From Ostrinia nubilalis (taxonomy: Eukaryota > Arthropoda > Insecta > Lepidoptera > Crambidae), in NCBI RefSeq assembly GCF_963855985.1, contig NC_087112.1:9984501-10048500 (forward strand): 64,000 nucleotides of DNA, in the 5' to 3' direction. Shown here one piece after another: positions 44,908 through 54,650 of the stretch (positions are counted from its first letter, which is position 1; each line of letters begins with the position of its first letter). The notes beneath the pieces are model-generated. The model had not been told where the DNA came from. It saw only the letters and a list, made by a program, of their open reading frames with translations, and did not search any database. The position numbers and the translations under genes are program-made.

Positions 44908-47474
44908 TACGCTTTCCCGCTTAAACCTCGCAACCGATTTTGATGAAATTTGGCATAGAGATAGTTTGAGTCCCGGGAAAGAACATAGGATAGTTTTTAT
45001 CCCGGTTTTTGAAACAGGGACGCGCGCGATAAAGTTTTTCTGTGACAGACAAAATTCCACGCGGGCGAAGCCGCGGGCGGAAAGCTAGTAGTTCTATAAT
45101 ATCATTGGTCTACCCAAATACAGTTCAATATACGATAATCAGATTTATTAATCAGAGTTCTCTGAACTCCATCTCAAATAACTCGAGCTGTACTAAAATT
45201 CTCTGCCTACACACTGTCTGTTAACAATGGCGATAATTATAATAACATGATCGATGGGATTAATAAAATGGACAGTTAAATACATTCAAATGGTTAATCG
45301 CAATCATAAAAAGTATCGACATCATGGCATATTTTCCAATTTAAATCCTGCACCACTATTTTGGAGATTTAAGACGGAAAACTTCACCATTTGCTTGAGG
45401 AAATATGAACAGCTGTCAGTAGAGTAAAATTTGTTTAAAAATCTATGTTCCTAATATTACTCAAGCAAGTTCTACCGAACAGTTCAAAAGGAAAGTCAAT
45501 TTTTAGTCCAATACTTGTAGAGGTACCTACCGACAGGATATCTTCTTCGAGAGCTTCTGGCATTTTCTTTTATATTTTGAATGGGAAATTCTTTCTTCCA
45601 CGTGCAGTCAGTTCTTTTAACTCCCATCTCTAAATGCTGTTGCCACACTTTTGCGTTTCGTTCGCCAGTTATTTGTAGCCGGCTGGACAGACATTATGGA
45701 CAGATTAACCTATTTAAGCTTCTCTAACGTTCCCTGCATCTAATTATACAAGATATTTGGCAACTAATCGCTGTTTACTGAACTGAACATCGGTTTCGAC
45801 ACTGGTTTAGTGATGTTAGAGATAAGTACGTTGTAGTAATAATAACAAAAGATCTTTCAAGAATTGGCCAGTCACAGTATTAACCATTATTTTGTATTCT
45901 AGCTTTGTAAGTATTGAAAACAATATTGAAATAGTCGGTACCTACTAGGAGTAAACCAGAGTCATTTAGGTACCCCAAATATTGTTTATGTAAACAAACA
46001 TTTCTCAAACATGCGGTGCGAGTGCCATAGAATTTATTTACTCATTAATTTTTCATTGTTATTATGAACTTTCTATGGAATCTTCTCTTTCCAGCTCATA
46101 AGCCAAGAGAGAATTTTGGACTGTTAACCAGTCAATCGCCAAACCCTTTCAAGAATCTTCAATTAATTTTATAATCCTTCTTCTATCTAACAACATTATC
46201 ACAGACGAAGAAAATTCAATGTGAAATAAGATCCTTGCTGAATCTGAATAAACCAAATGAAATCGTGGATTGAGTTATGAACTGCGTTTTGTCGAGCTTC
46301 AGTTACCAATAAAATCTAAGTATAACGAGTTCAAGGAACAATCCGTCGGAATTATAGTGCGCGCTGGACTCCCGCCAAAACCGTCGAATGCACAAACAAA
46401 ATAAAAGGATAATTATTGCGTAACCGCCAGTTAATTTAATAATTATTTAATTAAAATCCTAAGAACCGTTATTAATTTGCCTATTAAACTCCGAAAATTA
46501 GGTACTACGTTAGGGGGACGATTGGGTTGACAAAAGCTTAAAAAACTTATGAAAAAACTATGGTTTCTTTCTCATCTGGTGAAGTTTTTCAGTGAAATAT
46601 CAACAATTAACAATATACGCATTATTACCCCCCTGGGGGGTCGCGAAGCCACTACAGGGGGGTCGCGAGAGGTCGTAAAAACAACCTCAGTAAAAAAACC
46701 AGAGAAGTTTAAAAGCTAGATTTATCCGAAATCTAATTATGCAAATGCATAAATGTTGTATAGATTGAAGAATTCGTTCCCTACAACATCTTTGTAAAAG
46801 ACATGAAAAAAAGCGACGGTCGGGGGGTCGCAAAAATGTCTTTCATGCTAGGGGGGTCGCGTCATGAAAAAGGTTGAAAAACACTGCTCTACACTGAAAT
46901 CTACATCAAAATGAACTTAAGCTTTTGCCAATTTACGAACCGTACTTGTAAATAACTATTAGGTACTTGTTTACACTGGATCCATCGTTTGTTTGTTTTG
47001 GATTTGTTTCAGGATTTCAGCCAATAACAAATATCCTAAATACTTGTGTTGGTTATTACAATGTCTCAAATAAATAAGCTTGTGTATTTTGTTAGTGTGT
47101 CAGTGAATCTAACTACAAAAATGTGCTATAAATACTATAATGTGCAGTACAAAATACTTAAATAGGACTTAGGTCACCTCCTTGCGGCACACCTTGCGTG
47201 ACCTTGTTAGAAGCCTGTGCTAAATCTAAAAGGACAAGATTCGACTTACCCAACTTACAGGGAAAAGTTTGTAACTGAGGTTTGTGAGGAACTCTTTTTT
47301 TTGAGGGTCGAACATGTCTGAGGGCTTGAACCCTCGTTTGGTGACGAGGGCGCTGTTCACGCTTGACGAGGATTTGACGTCATCGTAGCTGTCGCGATGC
47401 ACGATCCGGTCGTTAATTTTGTGGATGCTGGACATCTTGTTCGAGGAGTATTGACTCTCGCTGATCGTCATCAT
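32758..47474 (-). CDS. Zasp-like (Zasp66-type) muscle Z-disc protein, 5 coding exons, 312 aa, no PDZ exon
   Basis: The minus-strand exons are 47474-47259 (MMTISESQYSSNKMSS..., donor gtaagt, phase 0), 42530-42480 (NDGELAREMPLPMDLPP, phase 0), 39389-39275 (ENIEHKPILPGEREVD..., phase 1), 38435-38253 (EKTFASSAFYVPGVHPTV..., SMYVNRKKRSVKWVHEGRG, phase 1) and 33131-32758 (RNTSNTCSTP... to PYTDY stop). The sum is 939 nt, in frame, and every junction is phase-compatible. The basic SMYVNRKKRSVKWVHEG core and the RGWGEMKEYYRPV C-terminus recall insect Zasp66-type proteins of the sarcomeric Z-disc, recognised from memory and not searched. An in-frame stop lies just upstream of ATG 47474, so this start is real for this transcript. 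A PDZ domain, usual in the family, is absent here and may sit on another upstream exon. Introns are long and TE-rich. Partial copies of exon 4 lie in intron 4. Confidence 0.62.
33920..34025 (+). mobile_element. LINE 3' end fragment in intron 4 of the Zasp-like gene
   Basis: It reads ...STWKALGEAYVQQWTSYG* followed by '(gat)n'. Same RTE-like family. The stretch 34030-36000 is AT-rich with no recognised gene. Confidence 0.78.
36010..36171 (-). repeat. tRNA-derived SINE
   Basis: The minus strand starts 'gtcggccgtttggtgtagtg' (A-box), continues to 'cccgggttcgatttccggcc' (B-box), and ends after 'gacgggtctgggtgttacta' with a '(tatg)n' tail. A complete head and tail are visible. Confidence 0.8.
36341..38122 (-). 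repeat. Tandem array of partial exon-4 copies with 5' splice sites (Zasp-like gene)
   Basis: The copies end at donor positions 36346, 36550, 36765, 36986, 37219, 37434, 37789 and 38020, all CGA G|gtaag-like. A donor-less fragment lies near 37637-37672. Full copies (about 103 bp, e.g. 36986-37088, 37789-37891, 38020-38122) encode ISKSLSDSSNH.SRGQSMYV and NRKKRSVKWVHEGRG without a stop. Copies at 36346, 36765 and 37434 carry internal deletions. For 36986 and 38020 an upstream 'ctgag' would give 135 nt, open, phase 1-1 segments (36986-37120, 38020-38154). The corresponding extension of 37789 has a TAG. Confidence 0.9.
38436..39274 (-). other. Intron 3 of the Zasp-like gene
   Basis: It contains a short inverted pair around 38660-38760 ('atcctcactaaaccagagaa' versus 'ccagtttctctgg'). 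No gene or known element is otherwise recognised. Confidence 0.55.
40009..40108 (+). repeat. Family 'R' copy in intron 2 of the Zasp-like gene
   Basis: 'gcggtcaagctgtagatcct', 'ggctacacaggagttgcagc' and 'gggaacgagaggtgggaata' are all present. The rest of 39390-40480 is AT-rich and unremarkable. Confidence 0.75.
40484..41682. mobile_element. Transib-like foldback element, ~420 bp arms, AAGTG target duplication
   Basis: Left arm 40484-40907 and right arm 41260-41682 are near-perfect inverted repeats around a roughly 350 bp unique spacer. The right terminus read inward is CACAGTG. The left is CACAGTC. 'aagtg' flanks both ends (40479-40483 and 41683-41687), a 5 bp target duplication. CACWRTG ends and 5 bp duplications are the hallmark of Transib transposons, related to the V(D)J recombinase and its signal heptamer. 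No transposase frame is present, so it is non-autonomous. The superfamily call rests on termini and duplication only. Confidence 0.75.
41690..42479 (-). other. Remainder of intron 2 of the Zasp-like gene
   Basis: AT-rich. No recognised gene or element. Confidence 0.55.
43745..43935 (+). repeat. Possible SINE (B-box-like 'gcgggttcgacgcccg')
   Basis: The B-box and short stem resemble those at 9350-9416, but the A-box is poor. The tail ends in AT-rich sequence near 43935. Confidence 0.35.
44455..44643 (+). pseudogene. THAP-domain N-terminus fragment, 62-codon frame
   Basis: It starts MPSCVFRKCTNYDSKVNK. The M-P-x-C-x4-C opening is THAP-like. A 'gtaaac' after codon 15 may be a splice donor, so the rest of the frame may be intron read-through. 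The later residues are not THAP-like and no second zinc-binding half follows. Other explanations for this short frame remain open. Confidence 0.4.
44835..45090 (-). repeat. Interspersed repeat, inverted relative of 30830-31265, with (GTCT)n
   Basis: It starts 'actaatattataaatgcgaa', contains a GTCT run at about 44873-44906, then 'accgattttgatgaaatttg', and ends 'gcgggcgaagccgcgggcgg'. Same order as the copy at 31037-31265, read in reverse. Confidence 0.75.
46620..46892. mobile_element. Probable hAT-type non-autonomous element fragment
   Basis: The right end 'ggttgaaaaacactg' is the reverse complement of the common hAT terminus CAGTGTTTTTCAACC. Blocks of 'ggggggtcgcg' recur at about 46635, 46658, 46820 and 46850. 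The left end is not clear. Confidence 0.45.
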
Positions 47475-47546
47475 CTTGATCCAGTTTTTCGAGGTTTATT
47501 TCACTGTTTACACTATCGTTTGTTTTTGTCGATGGTTTTATTTGAT
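47475..47546 (-). other. 5'UTR part of the first coding exon, Zasp-like gene
   Basis: A 'tttcag' acceptor ends at 47547 on the minus strand, and this 72 nt leader has stops in the coding frame. An upstream non-coding exon is therefore expected. It was not located. Confidence 0.5.
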
Positions 47547-49619
47547 CTGAAATTGGTGTTTCGTTAGTCACTCAGCAGCACAGTGGTTTGCTCTACTTCG
47601 AAATCTTAAAAAGAATATCTCAACATTATTATGGAACGGGAGGAAATGTGATTTATGATAGCAAAATTTTTGATAAATTCTCCATTTCGCTCTGGTTTAC
47701 ATTTGACCAGTTTGTTTAGATTCAAAAGCTTTGAAGCTTCAAATGTTGCAATAGCCCAACAATACGAAACTATTTATTTAAGACAGTGATGCCAGCAATA
47801 CAATCTTAATGTTTTCTGATTTAAGAGAGGTCGCAGCTGTAATGGCCAGAAGTGACGTCATTGCTTCAAGGTTTGATGCTTTAGTCAGTGATTAATATCG
47901 CCTGAAGAGTAGGCCGATGTGCCCCATTTGTGCCACTTTGCGTGCATACACTAAAACTACTGAAAAATTCAGCTGGCAATTTTAAAGTTACAGTTATTGG
48001 TTTCAAAAACAATGGGGTAAGGTTCATAATTGCTTGCAGAGCTAGCTAGACAGCAATTGTGGGTGGTAAGACCAGAAATAATGCTGCCCGAATTTCAGTT
48101 GCTGGGCGGTTGTACAAATTTTTTTCGGCATTCTGTTTACGTGAGCTCACTGCGCTGAGTAACGAACATCAACACCTTTTTTGTAAATGCAGAGAAATGG
48201 CGAAGTAATGTTGAAGTAACAATACATTGTAAGAGATACCTAGTTTTGTTTCTAAAGTTTACACATCACAAAAAATAAATCAACTAAAGAAAAGAAAGAA
48301 CTTTCAAAAAAATATTAGCAAAACAGTTTAATTTAGAAATAATTTGAATGCAAAATTGATAATGAAAAACATTTAACTACCTACTCGTATTAAAAACTTG
48401 GACTAAGTTCAATTTAACAGTTAACTAAACGCCTGTGTACTACCCACATGCAAACAAAACAAAAAAGACAATATGGCGGCAGTTGACACATCCACCAACG
48501 CGGGCCAGTGCTGTTTTAAATTAAATAAACAACAAAAAACACCAAAATTTCTATAAAACACAGTCCGTAAATTATCACTAATAAATGCACTAAATAATTA
48601 ACCGTAATCGTTAAAAATTAAGACCGAAATTAGAGTGCGGGGTGCTAAGACGTGCGTTCGGCGCGAGAAGTTTTCGAACTAACTAAAATAAGTTTTGAAC
48701 ATTGCATAATACGCAGAAAAGCTCCGTTTGGTGTAGGGTGACGATGGCTTTGGGGATTTTCCTGGACAGAGTGGACGTCATCATAACGATCTTACACTCA
48801 CAAACATTATAATGTCTGTCTTAATAATGAATGGGAGTGCTCTTATTCCTTCACACAAAAAATCTGAGCGAAGTTTTATAAGATTTTACAACGAAATTTT
48901 TACAATAATATGTAGGTATAACGAACTTCACGCGGGTGACGGACGAAGTGAGAAGAAAAGAAAATAATTGATCTTCCTAAGAATATTATCTAATTTTATT
49001 TCATTTTATCTACTCGTATGAGTGAATCGCACTGAAATTGCAGCGTTTATTACCTCACGTGTTTTTCTGACACCGCAGCACCGTGGTTTTCTGACAATTG
49101 CCGTCTGTCCGTCAAGTCCCAAACCCATGGCGGCCGCAGCTGGCCCGTACTCTGCCAAAGCTAATTTGGTCGCGGTCTGCGTTTCGCCACCGCACCATGT
49201 CGGCTGTACAATCCAATGCTTTCCTAACCATACCCTGGACTTTGGAGTCTACGTCTTATGGGAATAATTAATTGAAGGGAAACTACGCCCAAATTAGTAA
49301 GTTTCCAGCGGTCTCCTCGCTCGCGTGGACGTGCGCTTTTGGAGAGAGAAATAAAGAAAATAGCTCTAACTAAGCAGAGATTTTTCATGGGGAATACCTA
49401 CTAGGCGTTAACTAGGTACCTGATCTATCAGATAAGTTATTACTTTTTGGAGTACTCAAAGTGGGCCTAAACTGTATCTTGCACAAACGTTTCTCGTCCC
49501 GTGCATGATATGCAAGCGAATAATAGATCCGTTGGATAAATTGAGAATAGCTGATGAGAAGGCACTCTTCAACTTCCGTCTGGTCAGCATGGGGACGGGG
49601 AGTGTAGGCCAAATCCTTT
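47547..49619. other. Intergenic or upstream region of the Zasp-like gene
   Basis: No gene recognised. The stretch at 48480-48700 is CpG-richer ('gtgcgttcggcgcgagaagt') and could be a promoter or first exon of the minus-strand gene. This is by position only. The stretch 49020-49266 has an open but unrecognised frame. Confidence 0.35.
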
Positions 49620-50042
49620 AGGCCTCAGCCTCGAACTTAGCGGGCAGCGGGGCGGGAGCGGCGGCGGCGCTGGAGCGGGGCGGGCAACGCAGACCCGTTC
49701 TCGAAACAAGCGGGCAGCTCGCGCGGCGCTTTAGCGGCGAAGTGTTGTGTTCGGGGTTGAGTTGTCGAGATATTTGTTTTTATTCGCAAACGAAATGTCT
49801 GAACAACGGCGACAATTTTATTTCGATTCAAATTTATTCCTAACGCTCGATTTATTGTGGGCAAAAGAAGGAGTGCGCTGCCCGCTCCCTCGCCGCTGCC
49901 CGCTCGTTGCCCGCTGCGGCGCCGCTGCCGCGCCGCTGTTTTCGAGAACCGGTCTATTTGATTTTACGCATAAGATCCTGCCGCTCCCGCGCCGCCGCCG
50001 CCGCCGCCGCCCCGCTGCCCGCTAAGTTCGAGGCTGAGGCCT
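49620..50042. mobile_element. GC-rich MITE, PIF/Harbinger-like, TTA flanks
   Basis: The ends 'ggcctcagcctcgaacttag' and 'ctaagttcgaggctgaggcc' are perfect inverses, followed inward by 'cgggcagcggggcgg' and its inverse. 'tta' lies outside both ends, fitting the 3 bp duplication of PIF/Harbinger. A 92-codon frame (49747-50025) begins MSEQRRQFYFDSNLF inside the AT-richer core but runs into the GC-rich arm and ends in poly-Arg. It is probably a fragment, if a gene piece at all. Confidence 0.65.
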
Positions 50043-50107
50043 TACTTATTTGCCTCTGGTAAATAAGAGAGGGCGTGCTCCCACAACTGCAGCGGAGACT
50101 GAATGAA

Positions 50108-50165
50108 CTGATGATAATGATGAGATGCTGGCAGCATCTCATCATTATCATGCAGCATCATGCTG
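50108..50165. repeat. Short perfect hairpin
   Basis: 'atgataatgatgagatgctg' is followed at once by its reverse complement 'gcagcatctcatcattatca' (20 bp arms with nearly no loop), then 'tgcagcatcatgctgca'. Role unknown. Confidence 0.75.
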
Positions 50166-52710
50166 CATTTCTGTTTTTTGGAAGTTGTATGAAAGTGTCT
50201 TTGTCAGATATCGTTAATAACGTTAGCACTTCAAACTAAACACTGGTATCACGTTCTTTAGGTTTGTATAGTATAATAAGTGCTAATTTGCAACAGAAAT
50301 ATATAAGTACTTAGTTTATATTGTGCAGTGGACTGTACTTTCCTTTTCATTCAAATACGTAGTAGTTTCTCGATTTCGCAACGTGCGTATGAGTCAGTTG
50401 TTTTGCCGTAGCGTCCTTCAGAAAGTTTTCAGGAAAAATTATCGCATTATCGACAATGATGCATACCTACTTACAGCTACAATAAGGTAAACGGCTACTA
50501 GTTCGTGATAGTACGTAAGTTCGTAAGTTTTTTTTCTAGCTCAAATAATAAGCAAATGGAATATTATTTATTAAAATTCTTCATTACCACAAAAACTCTA
50601 TTATTTAAGCTATCTAAAAAACCAAGTACCAACATTGTGGCTCCAAAAATAAGGGCAATACGAAGCTTCAAACTCTCAGAGAGCCAAAAACAGCCGTGCG
50701 GCGTGCAAAGGTTGCTCTCACCCTAAGGTTAGCGCTCCAACTTCTTAAGCTTATAGAAAGGCGAAGGAACGCCCATTTGAATAAAACTTGTATTAGTGGT
50801 TTCATGTGTTCCTTGACAATTGATTTGGCTTAGAAAAAAGTTATAAGAAAACGTAGAATTCCTTTAAAATTGCGATTAATTGACTCACGAAATAGCGTAC
50901 ATATTATTTTTCGGGTGTCCCCTATTTCGTGACACTACCGAATCAAGGATATTATGGATAACATTTTGATGCTTGGTTTTTAAATAATTATTTATGATAA
51001 TTTAAATGTAAGTTATGAAACAAATAATGCATTTATTTAAGTTTCTCATGACCTAAATTCGGTATATGTTTCGTTCACTAGAAATTATATGACACGAGTT
51101 TGAAGTTCACATAAATGACCAATTTTAAGATAAATTAGCATAAGTACTACCAGTGCAATTTTGGTTTTAATTCGATTTGTTTTATTTATCTTTGTTTATT
51201 TGTGTAATATATGGGATAAATAATAGTTAATTGACACAATTTGACAAAAATCCATGAATTTTACTTGGGGAATTTGGAATAATCAATATCACGAAACAAG
51301 AAACCGTATTAATGTTACTTTTTTCCAAGTTCGTGATATATAAATGTATAGTGTTAGGTACTTTTATGATACATACCATCAAAGAAATCGACATATTTTT
51401 TATTTTTTTTTAATACTGACCTACCTACTACCTAGATAAAAAAATTATTAATTACTTACTTTTTTTATGAATCATTGGCGTATCTGGGGTTATTTTTAGG
51501 GGGGGCTACCCTCACTTGAAGCAGCTCCAGAGATGGGATTAGGGGGAAGGGGGGGCGCCAGCCGCCCCCCCCCCCCTTCCACATTTCTAATGGCTTGTAT
51601 AAATATTTTCACATACTTATCGTCAGAAATAACAAATCAAAATTTCATGGGTACGAAGGGGGGGGGGGGCACCCCCCCCCCCACATTTCTAATGGTTATA
51701 TAAATATTTTCACATATTGTTAGAATTAACAAATCAAAATTTTATACGTAGGTACGTACCTAGCTAGACTCATTATTTCTCATAAATATTTCAGGTAAGT
51801 AATATCGTCAATTTCACACAATTCATTTATTCTAAATGTATATTTTCGTTTTTAAATTTATTAAACCCTTAATCATTATTAAAATATCCTAACTCAATCC
51901 ATAAAACCTTATCCCGAAATAGGGGACATGAGTTCACGAACTTAGAATCAGAGCAAAATTTTATCACGAAACAGGATCCAAACAAGAGGTCCACAGAACA
52001 ATTAATATTAAAAAAAGTTCAAACTGTATAACTATAATTTATGTATTAACTTACTGTCAAAAGACCAAAGTTTAGCATACAAAAGCTTTCATACTGATAT
52101 CATGCTTGGTTATTTTTAAATAAAATGTTAAAGTCGTAAGTGCCTTAATATACCGAAGTAGGGGGCACTTACCTTACGTAGTATTTGCACTTTCGGTTCA
52201 ACTTAAAAAACTTTTTACTGCATTTTGACTAAATTAAGTATTTCTTACTTACTCTATCAATTTTAGATGCTGAAAAACCAATATTCACCAATACGAGACA
52301 CGGGTAATTAAATTTCAATAATTAAAAATTAAATTTCGGTAACAGCCCTGGTAGCACAGTAGATTATATTAATATTTTGATTATATGATCTTTATAATTA
52401 TTTTTTAGTACCATCCTGTATTAATTTTACCGATTGCATATTGTATATATTGTACATGTACCCACATTATTCACGTGCCAAAATATGAGAATGAAACACT
52501 TTCTCCTGAAGTCATTCCTCACTTCACACGTGACTTGGCAAGCTTTCATAACAAATAGCTCATATTTGTCGTTTGTATGGCTAATTTTTCACAACAAGTG
52601 GTATTGTTATTTATTAATTTCTTCACTGTGCTCTATCTTATGTGTAATGATGTGATGTTACCTCTACATAGTCCAGTCATAGTTAAAAAAGGGAAAACAA
52701 ATCTCAAGTT
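50166..52710. other. AT-rich intergenic region with a poly-G/poly-C repeat at 51480-51690
   Basis: No gene recognised. At 51480-51690 two related units contain long G runs next to long C runs and the phrase 'cacatttctaatggc'. The opening 'ggcgtatctggggttatttt' is similar to 39460-39490, a weak dispersed repeat. Confidence 0.5.
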
Positions 52711-52712
52711 CT

Positions 52713-52871
52713 CTAAGCCTAAACGCAGACCACCGACTTTTAAGTAGTTGGCCGATAGTTGGGTCGGGCTGTTAATCAGTATGGAGATGTAGGCATGTAA
52801 GTGCGCACATTACATCGATTCGGCCCAACTAAGTATAGGCCGACTAAAAGTCGGTGGTCTGCGCTTAGACT
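52713..52871. mobile_element. MITE, relative of 21177-21565
   Basis: The ends 'cgcagaccaccgactttta' and 'taaaagtcggtggtctgcg' are inverted, with the same internal 'ttggccgatagttgggtcgg' motif. Confidence 0.82.
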
Positions 52872-53124
52872 AAATCTTTTTTTCAGAAGTTGTTTTGGTG
52901 ACTGCTTCACATGGAATAAGCTTCTTTGAATTTGTCATTCATTTACTTATAATGATGATTTATAGCAATGATTCCAAATGCTGCGTGACTCACAAAGCGA
53001 ATGGGAATAAGCTTACAAATAAATTCACGGAAAACCCTAAAATGATCCAATTTGTCCTAAATAAATCAATAAGAAATATTATTATTTTGCGTCATCATTA
53101 TTCAACTCCATGCCTACTAATTAA

Positions 53125-53565
53125 TTCAGTCAGTGCATGAGGGATGGGAGCGGCCACGGGACGGGAGGGGGGTGATTTACGCCCGATTCCCATATTCAAT
53201 CCTTGTCCAAATCCGGATTACAACTGTCAATTTGAATTCAGTTTTAGATTATATTTCCAAAATGTTCGATGCATTTACACTTTAATATTGTTTAAATAGT
53301 CTTATAAACAATATAAAAATGTAAAAACATCAAAAACCGCAGTTATTTTGGCCAAAAACATATTAAAATTTGACAGTTGACAATCCAAATCCGTATAATT
53401 TGGATTAGGATTGAATATAGAAATCCAGCATTAGTGACTGTAAACGTTAACGAGACTTCAGATTTGTATGCCCTTAGCCCTTTCACGTCTTGATATGTCA
53501 ATGTCCATTGTCCACCCCTCCCGTGCCGTTTCCGTACCTTAGGCATTGACCGAGTTTAGCGCTAG
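53125..53565. mobile_element. MITE (family of 25143-25612) with a nested foldback at 53181-53428
   Basis: The outer arms 'tcagtgcatgagggatggga' and 'ccgtgccgtttccgtacctt' + 'aggcattgaccg' match the 25.1 kb element. Inside, 'gattcccatattcaatcctt' is inverted relative to 'aggattgaatatagaaatcc', a second foldback of about 248 bp. Confidence 0.65.
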
Positions 53566-54650
53566 ATAGTTACAGCTTGCTATCGTCTCAAAGAACTTTT
53601 TTTATTTCAGACCAGACCACATAGGTACATAGGCAATAGTTTCTCGTAGTCGTAATACGCAGGCATTTTGGAACATTTCTTCTTAAAACAAACTTAGAAG
53701 TTCTTGCATTAGGGCATGGTCTCCATCACCAGACCTACGTAGACCTTTGATGTATTTTTAATACCCACCACAGCGATGTCGGCAATGTAAATTACGTCCA
53801 GGCATGCGTGGCGCGGAACGCATGCGCGGAGACGTCAATAATTCTGCGACGGTTTGCCAACAACGCGCGATCTGCCCGGTCCACGCCATGATTTATACAG
53901 AGTGAATTTTCAAGTGTACGTGGTTATGAAATATGTATCGATCGAAACTAAGAAATGATAGCAAAGATGCTAAAAACATCTGTAAAAACTCAAATTGGAA
54001 CAGAAGAGAGAAAAATCATTTAGGTCTGGAGCCAGAAAATGAACCTTGATATTAGGATAAGAAACAGTCTGTCAATGTTTTACCTACATATTAGCAGTTT
54101 ACAAAGCAATTTTTTTTTAATTTTGCTATATTAGATTTGACAAACTACTTCCTGAAAAAATCACCCTGTATAAGCTCCAATTAAAAGGCTCGCTATCGCT
54201 ATCGCGAACTCCGTTCTAAATAAGAAAACGCTGAAGAAACGAAGAATATGCGATACTAAACTGATGGATCCATGATTTTCCAAAAATATTACTTTGTTAC
54301 TTACAGATTCAAGAAATAAAATTTGATAAGCAGAGTAGAATGGAAATAAAATAAAGTTAGTGTGCTACTACCCTCGAAAACTACAGTTTAGTTTTTCGGA
54401 CTCTACACGTCTTGAAAAAGTTCTAAACACTGTTTTAAAATAAATGTACGGTTTTAAATACAGAAAAGAATAAATCAAATTATATAAAATAATGAAATGA
54501 TGCAGTTAATACCTTGCTCAAATCTGATACATAAAGTAATTTAATATTATATCTAAAAATGTGCTTACGCGACCTAACGATGTCTAAAGAAAGGGATATC
54601 ACCATTAGACCTTTACTTAAAATAAAACGAACGTTTAAAATAAACAAATT
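53566..54650. other. Intergenic stretch
   Basis: No gene or element recognised. There is a CpG-rich patch at 53790-53890. Confidence 0.5.

Larger units (their letters stand above)
43000..46381. mobile_element. Possible P-like (THAP) transposon remnant in intron 1 of the Zasp-like gene
   Basis: 'gttttggcgggagtcc' at 43000-43015 is repeated exactly inverted at 46366-46381. Between them is a THAP-like N-terminus (44455) preceded by a CpG-richer promoter-like stretch (44320-44450). P-family elements have THAP transposases and terminal inverted repeats. No 8 bp duplication is apparent, and the rest of a transposase is not found. A younger repeat (44835-45090) is nested. Speculative. Confidence 0.35.

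Noticed and set aside
49022..49267. Plus-strand 81-codon frame as a small gene
   Set aside because: No recognisable domain or signal, and no promoter or poly(A) support.
49747..50025. MSEQRRQF... frame as a complete gene
   Set aside because: Runs into the terminal repeat of a MITE and ends in low-complexity arginine; at most a fragment.
50505..50726. Plus-strand 73-codon frame
   Set aside because: AT-rich, no domain, no splice context or neighbours; likely chance.
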